NCBI RefSeq assembly: GCF_016811105.1
Contig: NZ_JAFBGM010000002.1
Location: forward strand, 1,424,221 to 1,488,220
Origin: Aurantibacter crassamenti
Lineage (GTDB): Bacteria; Bacteroidota; Bacteroidia; Flavobacteriales; Flavobacteriaceae
Direction: 5' to 3'
Length of the DNA: 64,000 bases
In this document: positions 17,532-25,943 of the stretch, piece by piece
Numbering within the stretch: the first letter of the stretch is position 1
Layout: the number at the start of each line of letters is the position of its first letter
Made by a program: the position numbers and the translations under genes
Notes under the pieces: generated by a model
Seen by the model: the letters and a program-made list of their open reading frames with translations, nothing else
Told to the model about the DNA's origin: nothing
Database searches by the model: none

Positions 17532-17768
17532 TTTTGCTAACAAAACCTAAACGCAATCTGGAGTTTTAGGCAAAACCGAAAGGTCTGTGTATATTTATGA
17601 AGTCGCTAAATCTTATGCCCCGACGTTTCGGGTTAGCTTTGGACCAAAAAAGAAAAAACAAAACCAAAATCTTTAGCCTCGTGCACAGACCTGCCCGCCG
17701 GCAAGCAGGCGGAAACGATATGTTTCCTTGCCTACCCCCTACTTGCCATTGCCGAACCGTTAGCAACA
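17532..17768 (+). repeat. cassette repeat r10 (long form)
   Basis: Left arm TTTTGCTAAC (17532-17541), right arm GTTAGCAACA (17759-17768). About 25 bp longer than most because of an extra CCTGC…GCAGG hairpin near 17690. Left and right inner halves do not match each other well. Confidence 0.9.
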
Positions 17769-17782
17769 TTTAAGAGTTAAAA

Positions 17783-19180
17783 ATGATTGAAAAACTTGGG
17801 AAAAAACTAACGCATCTATTTTTAAAATATATGCCAAATGCATTTGTTTTTGCAATACTCTTAACTTTTATAACCGCCCTAGGCGCTTTTATTTGGTTAG
17901 ACACCTCACCAATAAAAATCATAACCTCTTGGTATGACGGCTTTTTTGATTTATTAGGGTTTGCGATGCAAATGGTTTTAATTATTATTACTGGATTCAG
18001 TATCGCATTATCACCAATAGTTAAAAGCGGAATAGATTCCGTTGCTAAACATATTAATTCTCCAAAACAGGTATATTTTTTGGTTGTTTTAATCGGTTTA
18101 TTATTAACCCTTGTAAGTTTTGGATGGGTAGTTATTACCTGTGTTTTAGCAAGAGAGTTGGCATTACGAGTTAAGGGGGTTAACTATCCTTTTTTGATTG
18201 CGTGTGTTTATGTATCAAGTGCCGGCTGGGTTTCAGGGTTATCAAGTTCTATTCCTTTACTTTTAAATACAGAAAATAATTTTTTGATTAAATCCGGTGT
18301 ATTGACGGAAGTTATTCCAACCTCTTATACATTGGGGTCAATCTTAAATATTACAATGCTTATTACATTGCTTATTTTAACACCGATAATTTTACTTTTT
18401 CTTCGACCTAGAAACGCACATAATAAAGAATTAACTGATTTAATGATCGGTAAAGAAATTTCAAATACTCAAACAATAAAAGAAGAAGCATTAAGTCTAA
18501 AATTGCCCTATAAATCATATTCTGACAAGTTGAATAATAGTGCAATTCTTCAGATGATCATTGCTATAATGGGCTTTGTTTATATCTTTTATCATTTTAA
18601 AACAAAAGGATTTGATTTGAATCTTAATATCATGATTTTCATATTCCTTATTCTTGGTTTATTGCTGCATAGAACACCAATGCGTTATGTTATTTCAATG
18701 AGACATGCAAGTAGTAATATTTCAGGAATAGTATTTCAGTACCCTTTTTATGCTGGTATAATGGGTATTATGTTATATACAGGTTTAGGTGAAAAACTTG
18801 GACAAATTTTAGCATCGCAAGCTAGTTTGACTTCTTATCCTTTTTTCGCCTATTTAACCGGAGCCATTGCCAATTTTGCAATTCCATCGGCTGGTGGTGA
18901 ATTTGCCGTGGTTGGCCCAAGTATAATTAATGCTGTAAAAGAAATAAGTGTAGGCTTACCTGCTGAAGAAATTACTACAATGATTGCAAGAGCCTCGTTA
19001 TCTGTAGCATATGGTGAGAGTTTAAGTAACATGTTACAACCTTTTTTCTTGTTACTTGTATTACCAATAATGGCACTAGGTATTAAAATACAAGCACGTG
19101 ATATTATGGGTTATTTAGTGTTACCTTTTATCATCCTTTTTATTATTCAATCTGTTTTAGTCTCCTTCTGTCCGCTATAA
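17783..19180 (+). CDS. short-chain fatty acid transporter (AtoE-like)
   Basis: 465 residues with 10-12 membrane segments; closely follows the SCFA transporter family (PF02667): MIEKLGKKLTHLFLKYMPNAFVFAILLT at the start, IVKSGIDSVAKHI, a central GGEFAVVGPSI loop and ARASLSVAYGESLSNMLQPFF near the end. Family members import acetoacetate or butyrate. It is an unusually large metabolic cargo for a single-gene cassette. Cassette J starts with a clear repeat arm; its end arm (19220-19231) is decayed. Confidence 0.88.
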   Translation: MIEKLGKKLTHLFLKYMPNAFVFAILLTFITALGAFIWLDTSPIKIITSWYDGFFDLLGFAMQMVLIIITGFSIALSPIVKSGIDSVAKHINSPKQVYFLVVLIGLLLTLVSFGWVVITCVLARELALRVKGVNYPFLIACVYVSSAGWVSGLSSSIPLLLNTENNFLIKSGVLTEVIPTSYTLGSILNITMLITLLILTPIILLFLRPRNAHNKELTDLMIGKEISNTQTIKEEALSLKLPYKSYSDKLNNSAILQMIIAIMGFVYIFYHFKTKGFDLNLNIMIFIFLILGLLLHRTPMRYVISMRHASSNISGIVFQYPFYAGIMGIMLYTGLGEKLGQILASQASLTSYPFFAYLTGAIANFAIPSAGGEFAVVGPSIINAVKEISVGLPAEEITTMIARASLSVAYGESLSNMLQPFFLLLVLPIMALGIKIQARDIMGYLVLPFIILFIIQSVLVSFCPL

Positions 19181-19219
19181 TTAAATCATATTGAGAAAGC
19201 TTAATGATTTTTAATAAAA

Positions 19220-19386
19220 CGATTGCCAAACAAAGGCTAAAAAATAGATTACTTGGGTATCTATAGCTATCGGCACTAAACATGAATCACGCGCAAAAAA
19301 GTTATCTTTAGGTTTGGATGCCCTTAAATTTCCGGGGCTTCGGACAAATCACAGCAACAAACATACGAGCCCAACCGATGGCATTC
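19220..19386 (+). repeat. cassette repeat r11 (degenerate)
   Basis: Decayed copy of about 150 bp: left end CGATTGCCAAAC, right end GATGGCATTC where GTT has become GAT. The right end still matches the cassette K end (GAATGCCA-like, 19965-19974) except for indels. Confidence 0.6.
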
Positions 19387-19400
19387 ATTAAATAAAACAG

Positions 19401-19964
19401 ATGAAAAGTAGAAATTATGACTTATTAGTAGGAGGCATATTTTTAATTCTAACAATTACCTTCATTGTGATTTCAATGACTAACGAACCTTTTTTTGATT
19501 GGGTTTTTGAACGACACCATAATCAATGGAGTAGGTATCTAAGACCATTATTTTTACTTCCATTTTGCTATTTCGCTTATAAAAAAAGCTTTGCTGGAAT
19601 GATGGTTTCGATTTTTGCCTTGTTCACAAGTATGTTTTGGTTTCCCAAACCCGAAATTGTAAGTAAAAGCGTAATAGATTTTTTAGAATTTGAGAAAGAG
19701 TATCTGTACGGTGAATGGAACTTAAGCAAACAACTACTGACCTTAACAATCCCTATTTCATTTATTGCTTTAGGATTAGCTTTTTGGAAACGAAGTGTAA
19801 TACTGGGTATTGCGGTAGTTGTTCTTATGGCAACAGGTAAAATGGTGTGGAGTATTCAAAATGCGGGTGAATCAGGAAAATCAATTTTGATACCAGCGAT
19901 TCTTGGCTTATTAATTTGTTGCGGTCTGATTTTCTACGGATTTAAAAGGTTAGAAAAAAAATAA
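19401..19964 (+). CDS. membrane protein of unknown function (cassette K)
   Basis: 187 residues with about five membrane segments: residues 8-24, about 53-75, 113-125, 132-146 and 163-181. No motif or family recognised. Single gene between the degenerate repeats r11 and r12, pointing with the array. Confidence 0.7.
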   Translation: MKSRNYDLLVGGIFLILTITFIVISMTNEPFFDWVFERHHNQWSRYLRPLFLLPFCYFAYKKSFAGMMVSIFALFTSMFWFPKPEIVSKSVIDFLEFEKEYLYGEWNLSKQLLTLTIPISFIALGLAFWKRSVILGIAVVVLMATGKMVWSIQNAGESGKSILIPAILGLLICCGLIFYGFKRLEKK

Positions 19965-20192
19965 CGAAATGCCAATACTGTTAATAGCAAATAGGGCTTT
20001 CGGTGGTTTTTGAAAGTAAAGTGCTATCTATTAACACTGCCAAATCGTTAGATTACCTGATAGGGAAATATTTAAAAATTTGGCTTTTAAGCATGAATAA
20101 ATTAAAAAAAATACAACGATTTGGCTCAGCGAAAACTTGAAAGTTGATCGCTTTCTGGTGCCCTAATTACCATATACTAAACGTTGTGCTTA
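19965..20192 (+). repeat. cassette repeat r12 (divergent)
   Basis: Left end GAAATGCCAATAC, right arm GTTGTGCTTA (20183-20192). The left ATAGCAAATAGGGC and right GCCCTAATTACCAT inner arms pair at 11 of 14. Middle unlike the r1 type. Fills the gap 19965-20299. Confidence 0.65.
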
Positions 20193-20299
20193 ATAATGAC
20201 CAACCAAAAAGTATACAATATTCGAAAATCCGTATAACAAAACAATACCTCTTCCATCTGACCTTTGTCTTATAATTTTCATTAAAAGAAATAGACAAA

Positions 20300-21250
20300 A
20301 TGAATACAAATCAATTTGGTAAAAAAGGTTGGACACCTGATAGAATCGAAAATTTGAATGGCAAAATATATGTCATAACAGGAACTACAAGCGGAACAGG
20401 TTTTGAAGCAACAAGAATTTTACTTTCAAAGGGTGCAAAAGTTGTAGTGCTTAATAGAAACCCTAAAAAAGCAGAAGACACCATTACTTCATTGAAACAA
20501 GAATTGGGTAACGATATTGATGTAACCAACATTCAAATGGACTTATCCCAGCAAGTCTCCGTAAAAAAAGCGGCTGAAGAAGTTTTAAAAACGCTTCCTC
20601 AAATTGATGCACTTATTTGTAATGCAGCAATTGCCCAAGTGCCTAAACAAACACTAACTGTAGACGGCTGGGAAAGTCAAATGGGAACGAATTACTATGG
20701 AAATTGGACTTTACAAGCTTTATTGTTCCCGCTTATTGAAAAATCCAAAGGACGCATTGTAACCGTAGGAAGTTTGGGTTATGATATGGGTATTAAAACA
20801 ATCAAATTTGATGACTTAAATTGGGATAAAGATTACACGCCTAATAATGCTTACAGTCAAAGTAAACTTGCACAGATAATGTCAATTTACGAACTACAGG
20901 AAAGATTGAAAGAAGCTGAGAAAACAGATATTAAAGCCTATGCGTGTCATCCGGGTTCTTCAAGAACCAACCTAATTAATACGAGTGGTAGTTTTATGAT
21001 GAAACTCATTTTTAATCTGATGAAATTATCCCCATTAACACAATCAGCTGAAAAAGGTGCATATCCGCAATTAATGTGTGCAACGGAGCCAAATCTTGAC
21101 CAGAAAGGTTTTTACGGCCCAACAGGTAGAAGCAATTGGGTGGGTCCAGTTGGAGCACACAAAATAGAGCCACACGCTAAAGATAAATCGGTGGCTAAAA
21201 GACTGTGGGAACTTTCGGAAAAAGAGACAAGAGTAAAATGGAATATTTAA
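20300..21250 (+). CDS. short-chain dehydrogenase/reductase (protochlorophyllide-reductase-like)
   Basis: 316 residues. NAD(P)-binding TGTTSGTGFEA near residue 28, NAAIAQ after the fourth strand, and the YSQSK catalytic tetrad (Tyr-x-x-x-Lys) in NAYSQSKLAQ. Longer than minimal SDRs and resembling the retinol/protochlorophyllide group. First gene of cassette L, followed at 9 bp by an AraC regulator and then a small membrane protein. Substrate unknown. Confidence 0.87.
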   Translation: MNTNQFGKKGWTPDRIENLNGKIYVITGTTSGTGFEATRILLSKGAKVVVLNRNPKKAEDTITSLKQELGNDIDVTNIQMDLSQQVSVKKAAEEVLKTLPQIDALICNAAIAQVPKQTLTVDGWESQMGTNYYGNWTLQALLFPLIEKSKGRIVTVGSLGYDMGIKTIKFDDLNWDKDYTPNNAYSQSKLAQIMSIYELQERLKEAEKTDIKAYACHPGSSRTNLINTSGSFMMKLIFNLMKLSPLTQSAEKGAYPQLMCATEPNLDQKGFYGPTGRSNWVGPVGAHKIEPHAKDKSVAKRLWELSEKETRVKWNI

Positions 21251-21259
21251 ATTAGTGAA

Positions 21260-22171
21260 ATGAAACACTTTAAAACCTTATCATCTTATTTAGATTATTT
21301 GCAGTTGCCTCGCCCAGAGCATCCAATGTTGAGTGTATTTAACTCAAAAGGCGATGGCTTCTTACCTTGCCCAAAAGAAAGTTCGCCACCAATTACAAAT
21401 GATTGTTATAGCATAAGTTTTAAAAAGTTTGTAGAAGGAAAATTAAACTACGGTCGCACCCAGTACGATTTTACCAATGGTGCTTTGATTTTCATTTCAC
21501 CCAGACAAGTCTTACAATGGGATAAAAGCGTAGTTTTTGAACAAAAAGGGTTTTCAATAAACTTTCACGAAGATTTTCTAAAGGGAACAGAATTAGCGCA
21601 ACAAATAAAAAAATATGGTTTCTTCTCTTATTCCGTAAATGAAGCTTTGCACCTTTCGCCTAAAGAAGAAAAACAATTAGAGTTCATTGTAGAAAATATT
21701 GAAATTGAATATCAAAACAACCAAGACGAGTTTAGTAAGGACATCATCATTTCTCAATTAGACACATTGTTAAAGTATGCCAATCGTTTTTATGAACGCC
21801 AGTTTTTAAACAGAAAAGAATTGTCCAACGATTTGTTAGAACAATTCAACCATCATTTGGACACATATTTTGAATTGGGAAAACTGCAAGAAAAAGGAAT
21901 TCCAAGCATAGAGCAGATAGCAACCGAATTGTCGGTTTCACAGCGTTATTTAAGTGATACACTTAAAAAAGAAACAGGCAAGTCCACGACCGAACATTTA
22001 CACTTACGTTTAATTGATGAAGCAAAGAATGTTTTATTGAAACCGAATAAAACCGTAGCAGAGGTTGCTTATGAATTAGGGTTTGAATATCCAGCCTATT
22101 TTTCGAGACTGTTCAAAAAGAAAGAAGGTTTAAGTCCTACGGATTATAGAGAAAAATACAAACTGAATTAA
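21260..22171 (+). CDS. AraC family transcriptional regulator
   Basis: 303 residues: an N-terminal sensor part with FTNGALIFISPRQVLQW (cupin-like) and two C-terminal helix-turn-helices (IEQIATELSVSQRYLSDTLKKETGKSTTEHL, then VAEVAYELGFEYPAYFSRLFKKKEGLSPTDYR). It sits between the SDR (9 bp) and a membrane protein (3 bp) and probably controls this cassette operon. Confidence 0.9.
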   Translation: MKHFKTLSSYLDYLQLPRPEHPMLSVFNSKGDGFLPCPKESSPPITNDCYSISFKKFVEGKLNYGRTQYDFTNGALIFISPRQVLQWDKSVVFEQKGFSINFHEDFLKGTELAQQIKKYGFFSYSVNEALHLSPKEEKQLEFIVENIEIEYQNNQDEFSKDIIISQLDTLLKYANRFYERQFLNRKELSNDLLEQFNHHLDTYFELGKLQEKGIPSIEQIATELSVSQRYLSDTLKKETGKSTTEHLHLRLIDEAKNVLLKPNKTVAEVAYELGFEYPAYFSRLFKKKEGLSPTDYREKYKLN

Positions 22172-22174
22172 ACA

Positions 22175-22678
22175 ATGGAACTATTAAAATTAGCCACAGA
22201 ATGGGCAAAAGCCGAAGTCTTTTCAACACGATTCTTTATTTTTTTCGCGATTGGATTTTTAATCGCAAGTGTTAGTTTTTGGCAATTAGGAAAAACAGAT
22301 TTAGCAAAGGCTTACATCATTCCAACCTTGGTAGCAGGCTTGATGCTAATGACAATTGGGATTGGATTATTCTATACCAACAAATCAAGGATTACTCAAT
22401 TTGAAAAAGCATTTAATTCTAATGCTACTGCCTTTTATCAATCCGAAATTGAACGTTCGGAGAGCACCTTAAAAGAATACACAGTTGTATTTAAAGTAAT
22501 TCCGATTTTAATTATCATAGCAGCATTACTAATTCTGTTTGTTAACACACCAACTTGGAGGGCAATTAGCATTACCACAATTGCAATGCTGATAACTATC
22601 TTATTAATTGACGGAACTGCACATTCGAGAATGGACTCTTATCATACGGTGCTGAAAATGAATGACTTAAAAGAATAA
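22175..22678 (+). CDS. small membrane protein of unknown function
   Basis: 167 residues with four predicted membrane segments (about 18-36, 48-69, 106-124, 128-147). A soluble middle section reads FEKAFNSNATAFYQSEIERSESTLKEY. Three bp after the AraC gene, so last gene of the cassette L operon. I recall similar proteins beside SDR and AraC genes in Bacteroidota but cannot assign a role. Confidence 0.7.
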   Translation: MELLKLATEWAKAEVFSTRFFIFFAIGFLIASVSFWQLGKTDLAKAYIIPTLVAGLMLMTIGIGLFYTNKSRITQFEKAFNSNATAFYQSEIERSESTLKEYTVVFKVIPILIIIAALLILFVNTPTWRAISITTIAMLITILLIDGTAHSRMDSYHTVLKMNDLKE

Positions 22679-22691
22679 CTCAAAAAACAAC

Positions 22692-22889
22692 TACACACAA
22701 CAAAGCCTAAACGTAATGCGGACTTTTGGGCTAAAACGAAAGGTCTGTATATAATTATGTTGTCCGAATAATTGAAGATTACATGTCGGTGAAATATTCA
22801 ATTTTAGCTATAAAAAAGCAATATGCGTGGTAGAAAGCAAATGCTAGTTTGCTCCCATAGTGTTCATAGCATAACCTCGGTTGTCATGA
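22692..22889 (+). repeat. cassette repeat r13
   Basis: Left arm TACACACAAC (22692-22701) matches the cassette L start at 8 of 10 bases. Right arm GTTGTCATGA (22880-22889). Variable hairpin of the GCAAA/GTTTGC type. Inner halves mixed. Confidence 0.85.
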
Positions 22890-22895
22890 AATAGG

Positions 22896-23477
22896 TTAAA
22901 CCAGCAAAGACATAGCTAAATTCACAGAATCAGTTAGTTCCTTTTTGTTAGTGTGTATTTTAGTAACTACCAGAATACCATTATAAATTATAAATAGAAA
23001 AGAAGCCAATGACTTTAAATCTTTACATTGCTTTAATTGACCGTTCTTTTGACCTTCTTTTAGGTATTCATAAAAAAGGTTTTCAATATCACGCCTATTA
23101 CTAGATAAAACCTCTAGACAATTATCATTATTAGGAACGAGTTCTGTCGTGTTATTTACTGCAAAACAACCCTTTCGATCTTTATCTAGTAAAGCTTCAT
23201 TTATTGCATTATTGAAAAGTTCAGAAAAACCTTCTTTAACATTTGGTTGGTTTTGAAAAAACTGACAAATTTTATCAATACTTTGACTACGGTAAAGCTC
23301 AAACGATTTTTTAAAAAGTTTTTCCTTATCACCAAAAGTATCATACAAACTCGCTCGGTTTATTCCTAAATGTGTAACCAAGTCTTGTATCGAAGTAGCC
23401 GAATAGCCTTGTTTCCAAAACAAATTCATAGCTTTTGTTAAGATTTCTTTTTCATCAAATAATTTTACTCTTGGCAT
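22896..23477 (-). CDS. TetR family transcriptional regulator
   Basis: 193 residues from the ATG at 23477; the longer frame to 23555 would run through the promoter palindromes. N-terminal HTH (FDEKEILTKAMNLFWKQGYSATSIQDLVTHLGINRASLYDTFGDKEKLF) is of the AcrR/YxaF type; the C-terminal ligand part contains RKGCFAVNNTTEL. It lies 67 bp downstream of an SDR gene on the same strand, with matching palindromes before both genes, so it likely represses both. Confidence 0.9.
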   Translation of the reverse strand: MPRVKLFDEKEILTKAMNLFWKQGYSATSIQDLVTHLGINRASLYDTFGDKEKLFKKSFELYRSQSIDKICQFFQNQPNVKEGFSELFNNAINEALLDKDRKGCFAVNNTTELVPNNDNCLEVLSSNRRDIENLFYEYLKEGQKNGQLKQCKDLKSLASFLFIIYNGILVVTKIHTNKKELTDSVNLAMSLLV

Positions 23478-23486
23478 ACTATAAAA

Positions 23487-23512
23487 TGTGGAAGCGTAAA
23501 AACGCTTCCACA
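23487..23512 (-). terminator. perfect hairpin between SDR and tetR
   Basis: TGTGGAAGCGT and ACGCTTCCACA form an 11-bp perfect stem around AAAA. On the minus strand it is followed by TTTTAT, so it may end or attenuate the SDR transcript just before tetR. As an alternative it could be a regulator site 10 bp before the tetR start. Confidence 0.5.
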
Positions 23513-23523
23513 AAAGTATCTTA

Positions 23524-23541
23524 TTGGAATTATCATTCCAA
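23524..23541. promoter_or_regulatory. putative TetR operator 1
   Basis: TTGGAATTATCATTCCAA is a near-perfect palindrome in the SDR-tetR gap. It shares the GGAAynnTCrTTCC pattern with the two sites upstream of the SDR gene. Confidence 0.55.
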
Positions 23542-23544
23542 ATA

Positions 23545-24303
23545 TTAACCTGCAAATATTGGATTTACATTAAGACCACCATCCACATTAAATTCAGAAC
23601 CTGTAATAAACGAAGCTTTGTCAGAAGCAAGAAAAGCTACCATTTCAGCAATCTCTTCAGGTTTGCCATATCTTTTTAGAGGGATTCGGTTTTGCATCAT
23701 ATCTCCCATTCCTTTAAGTTGCTCTTCTGACATCCCTGTTTTGCTAAAAATTGGTGTGGCAATTGGCCCCGGGTTAACAGCATTTACTCTAATTTTTCGT
23801 GGAGCCAATTCTGTAGCAGCTGCTCGAGTATAAGAATTTAAAGCAGCTTTGGTTGCACCATAAACAGCTGTGTTAGGCATTCCTGTATAAGCATTTATTG
23901 AAGATAAATTTATGATGCTACTTCCATCATTAAGAAGTGGTAGAAATTTCTCGATTGTAAAAATTGCCCCTTTAAAATTAATATCTATTAAAGTATTAAA
24001 ACCTTCTTCTGAATTTTGCCCTACCGGCATAGGAATAAAAACGCCTGCGTTAACAAACAAAATATCAATTCTCTCAAATTCATTTTTAACTTGATGAACA
24101 GCTTTGTCCATAGCAGATAAATCCGATACATCTGCAATAATTCCTCTAACATCAAGTTCTTTTGCAGCTGAATTAACCCTTTCTTGAGAACGCCCTATTA
24201 TGATTACTGTTGCTCCTTCTTCTTTTAATTTTCTAGCTGTTGAATAACCGATACCACTATTTCCTCCAGTAATTACTGCTACTTTTCCTCTTAATGTACT
24301 CAT
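23545..24303 (-). CDS. SDR family oxidoreductase
   Basis: 252 residues from the ATG at 24303 (MSTLRGKVAVITGG); the longer frame would cover the operator. Classical SDR: TGGNSGIG near residue 11, NAG, a Ser in INLSSINAY and catalytic YGATK, then NPGPIATP. The ending with GSEFNVDGG is typical of the fabG-like group. Usually NADP-dependent, substrate unknown. Regulated, I infer, by the adjacent TetR; TetR/SDR pairs of this type often respond to electrophiles. Confidence 0.92.
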   Translation of the reverse strand: MSTLRGKVAVITGGNSGIGYSTARKLKEEGATVIIIGRSQERVNSAAKELDVRGIIADVSDLSAMDKAVHQVKNEFERIDILFVNAGVFIPMPVGQNSEEGFNTLIDINFKGAIFTIEKFLPLLNDGSSIINLSSINAYTGMPNTAVYGATKAALNSYTRAAATELAPRKIRVNAVNPGPIATPIFSKTGMSEEQLKGMGDMMQNRIPLKRYGKPEEIAEMVAFLASDKASFITGSEFNVDGGLNVNPIFAG

Positions 24304-24333
24304 TATTTCATTTTTAATTATTACTATTTGTAG

Positions 24334-24349
24334 TGGAACAATCGTTCCA
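24334..24349. promoter_or_regulatory. putative TetR operator 2
   Basis: TGGAACAATCGTTCCA, a palindrome 31 bp before the SDR start, same pattern as operator 1. Confidence 0.6.
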
Positions 24350-24369
24350 GATACAAACATACAAATAAC

Positions 24370-24384
24370 AGAACATTCGTTCCA
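24370..24384. promoter_or_regulatory. putative TetR operator 3
   Basis: AGAACATTCGTTCCA contains the perfect GAAC-attc-GTTC palindrome and matches operator 2 at most positions, about 36 bp further upstream. Confidence 0.5.
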
Positions 24385-24517
24385 AATAAAATAAAAGCAA
24401 ATTATTTATATTTAGCTAAATAAAAAACAAAAATAGTTATCGCGTACCAAACGTTTCTTATATAGAATGTTGAACAACGTATTACCGACTTTATACCAAA
24501 ATATATTTATCATATAA

Positions 24518-24868
24518 ATGACATTCAATTTTCTCATAGCATTTTCTTCAATATTGATGGGTTTACTTGTGTTAATCATTGGCTTCATTCTTACAAAGAA
24601 CCCAACAAAAATTGGGCGTATCAATGGATTTCGAAATAAACATGCTATGAAAAACCAAGAGCAATGGAATTTTTCACAAAGAGTGTTTGCTAAAAATTAA
24701 ATAAAATTTTCATGCATTCCTTTTTTGACAGCAGTACTCGGATTTTTTGTTACCGAACAAAACACTACTTGGGGAATATGGGGTGTAATGATAAGTTTTC
24801 TTGTGTGTATGGTTTTGGCCTCTTTTAAAACGCTAGATAGAATTAATGCGGAATTTGATAAAAAATAA
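24518..24868 (+). pseudogene. SdpI-like membrane protein gene with internal stop
   Basis: The first 60 codons (IAFSSILMGLLVLIIGFILTKNP, then IGRINGFRNKHAMKNQEQWNFSQRVF) match the SdpI family pattern G-[FY]-R-x-x-x-[AS]-MKN-x-E-x-W. A TAA at 24698-24700 stops it, but the same frame then reads about 55 more codons with two further membrane segments, to a TAA at 24866-24868. I infer one gene broken by a nonsense mutation or by small compensating indels. SdpI members give immunity to the SdpC toxin in Bacillus. Confidence 0.6.
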
Positions 24869-24960
24869 AACTAAACAATAAGCTTTAAATAAGTGCTTTA
24901 TCAGAAATTAAGTGAATATAATCCCTGTGCTTATCATAGTCAAGACGCTGGTAAAAATTT
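24868..24960 (+). repeat. cassette repeat r14, partial
   Basis: Only the right half can be recognised: AAACAATAAGCTTTA as in r1 and TGCTTATCATAGTCAAGACGCTGG, resembling the usual ACTAATCATAGCTCAACCGTTGG. GTT has decayed, and no matching cassette arm is seen. Confidence 0.5.
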
Positions 24961-25026
24961 AAAAACAGTGTAACAATTGAAAAATGTTTAAATCTTTAAG
25001 GTAATCCAACCTAAAAGCAACAAACA

Positions 25027-25938
25027 ATGAAAAAATCATATGTTATTACTGTATGCCTATTTATCTTGATATCATGTAAACAACAAATTCTGAAAGAAGA
25101 AAAGAAAAATATAAATACCATATCATCAGAATCTCTTGGAAACCCAGATGAATTTATTGGAAATCATAAAACCAAAGCTACTATTTTAGGTGTTTTTCAT
25201 TTCGATAATCCAGGATTAGACGATTATAAAGAAAAGTATTCGATAGACATTCTTTCCAAAAAACGACAATCTGAACTTGAAGACGTAATCACAAGTCTTG
25301 TTGCGTACAAACCAACTAAAATTCTAGTAGAAGTAAGAAGAAAAGAAAGTGACAGTTTAATAAATGATAGGTATAAAAAGTTCTTAAACGGAAATTATAG
25401 TATTAGTGACAAAAAAAGTGAAACCTATCAGCTTGCTTTTCGTTTAGCAAAAAAATTAGGACATACAAGAATCTATGCCTCTGATGTAAAAAATTCTTAC
25501 TGGTTTGGTGCTGACATAGATTGGGACAATTATGATGAAGATGAATACACAAAATCGCTTATACAATATGAAAAATCAAATAGGTATGATTATGAAAAAA
25601 TCTATGAATATCATGATTCCTTAAAAACTAAAATTACTTTGAAAGAATATTTTAAATTAGATAATGATCCCAAAGTTCGGCTAAAAGATCATCAATCTTA
25701 TCTCACTTCAAGCATATTAGCAGGTGCAGGAGATTTATACATTGGTGCAGACGCTGTTTCAAGATGGTATCAGCGTAATTTAAAAATATTTGCTAATACT
25801 TATGATATCGTTGATTTCTCAAAAGAAGATCGGGTTTTATTACTTTATGGTGCAGGTCATGTGTGGCAGTTAAGACAACTTTTTAAAGACTCGCCAGATT
25901 TTGAGTATGTAGAAATAAACCAATATCTATCAGATTAA
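25027..25938 (+). CDS. DUF5694-like lipoprotein
   Basis: 303 residues, lipoprotein signal with Cys17 (ISCKQQ). KATILGVFHFDNPG near residue 56 and RQSELEDVITSLVAYKPTKILVEVRR are the typical opening of the DUF5694 group, and a late LYGAGHVWQLRQL provides a second GxxH-type motif. The GxxH plus AGH arrangement recalls the TraB/ChaN-type metal enzymes; activity is not known. Envelope-anchored. Between repeats r14 and r15. Confidence 0.8.
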   Translation: MKKSYVITVCLFILISCKQQILKEEKKNINTISSESLGNPDEFIGNHKTKATILGVFHFDNPGLDDYKEKYSIDILSKKRQSELEDVITSLVAYKPTKILVEVRRKESDSLINDRYKKFLNGNYSISDKKSETYQLAFRLAKKLGHTRIYASDVKNSYWFGADIDWDNYDEDEYTKSLIQYEKSNRYDYEKIYEYHDSLKTKITLKEYFKLDNDPKVRLKDHQSYLTSSILAGAGDLYIGADAVSRWYQRNLKIFANTYDIVDFSKEDRVLLLYGAGHVWQLRQLFKDSPDFEYVEINQYLSD

Positions 25939-25943
25939 AAGCA

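Noticed and set aside
7342..22889. The repeats as copies of an insertion sequence or MITE
   Set aside because: They encode no transposase, show no target-site duplications, and their arm sequences match across the neighbouring gene rather than across the repeat itself.
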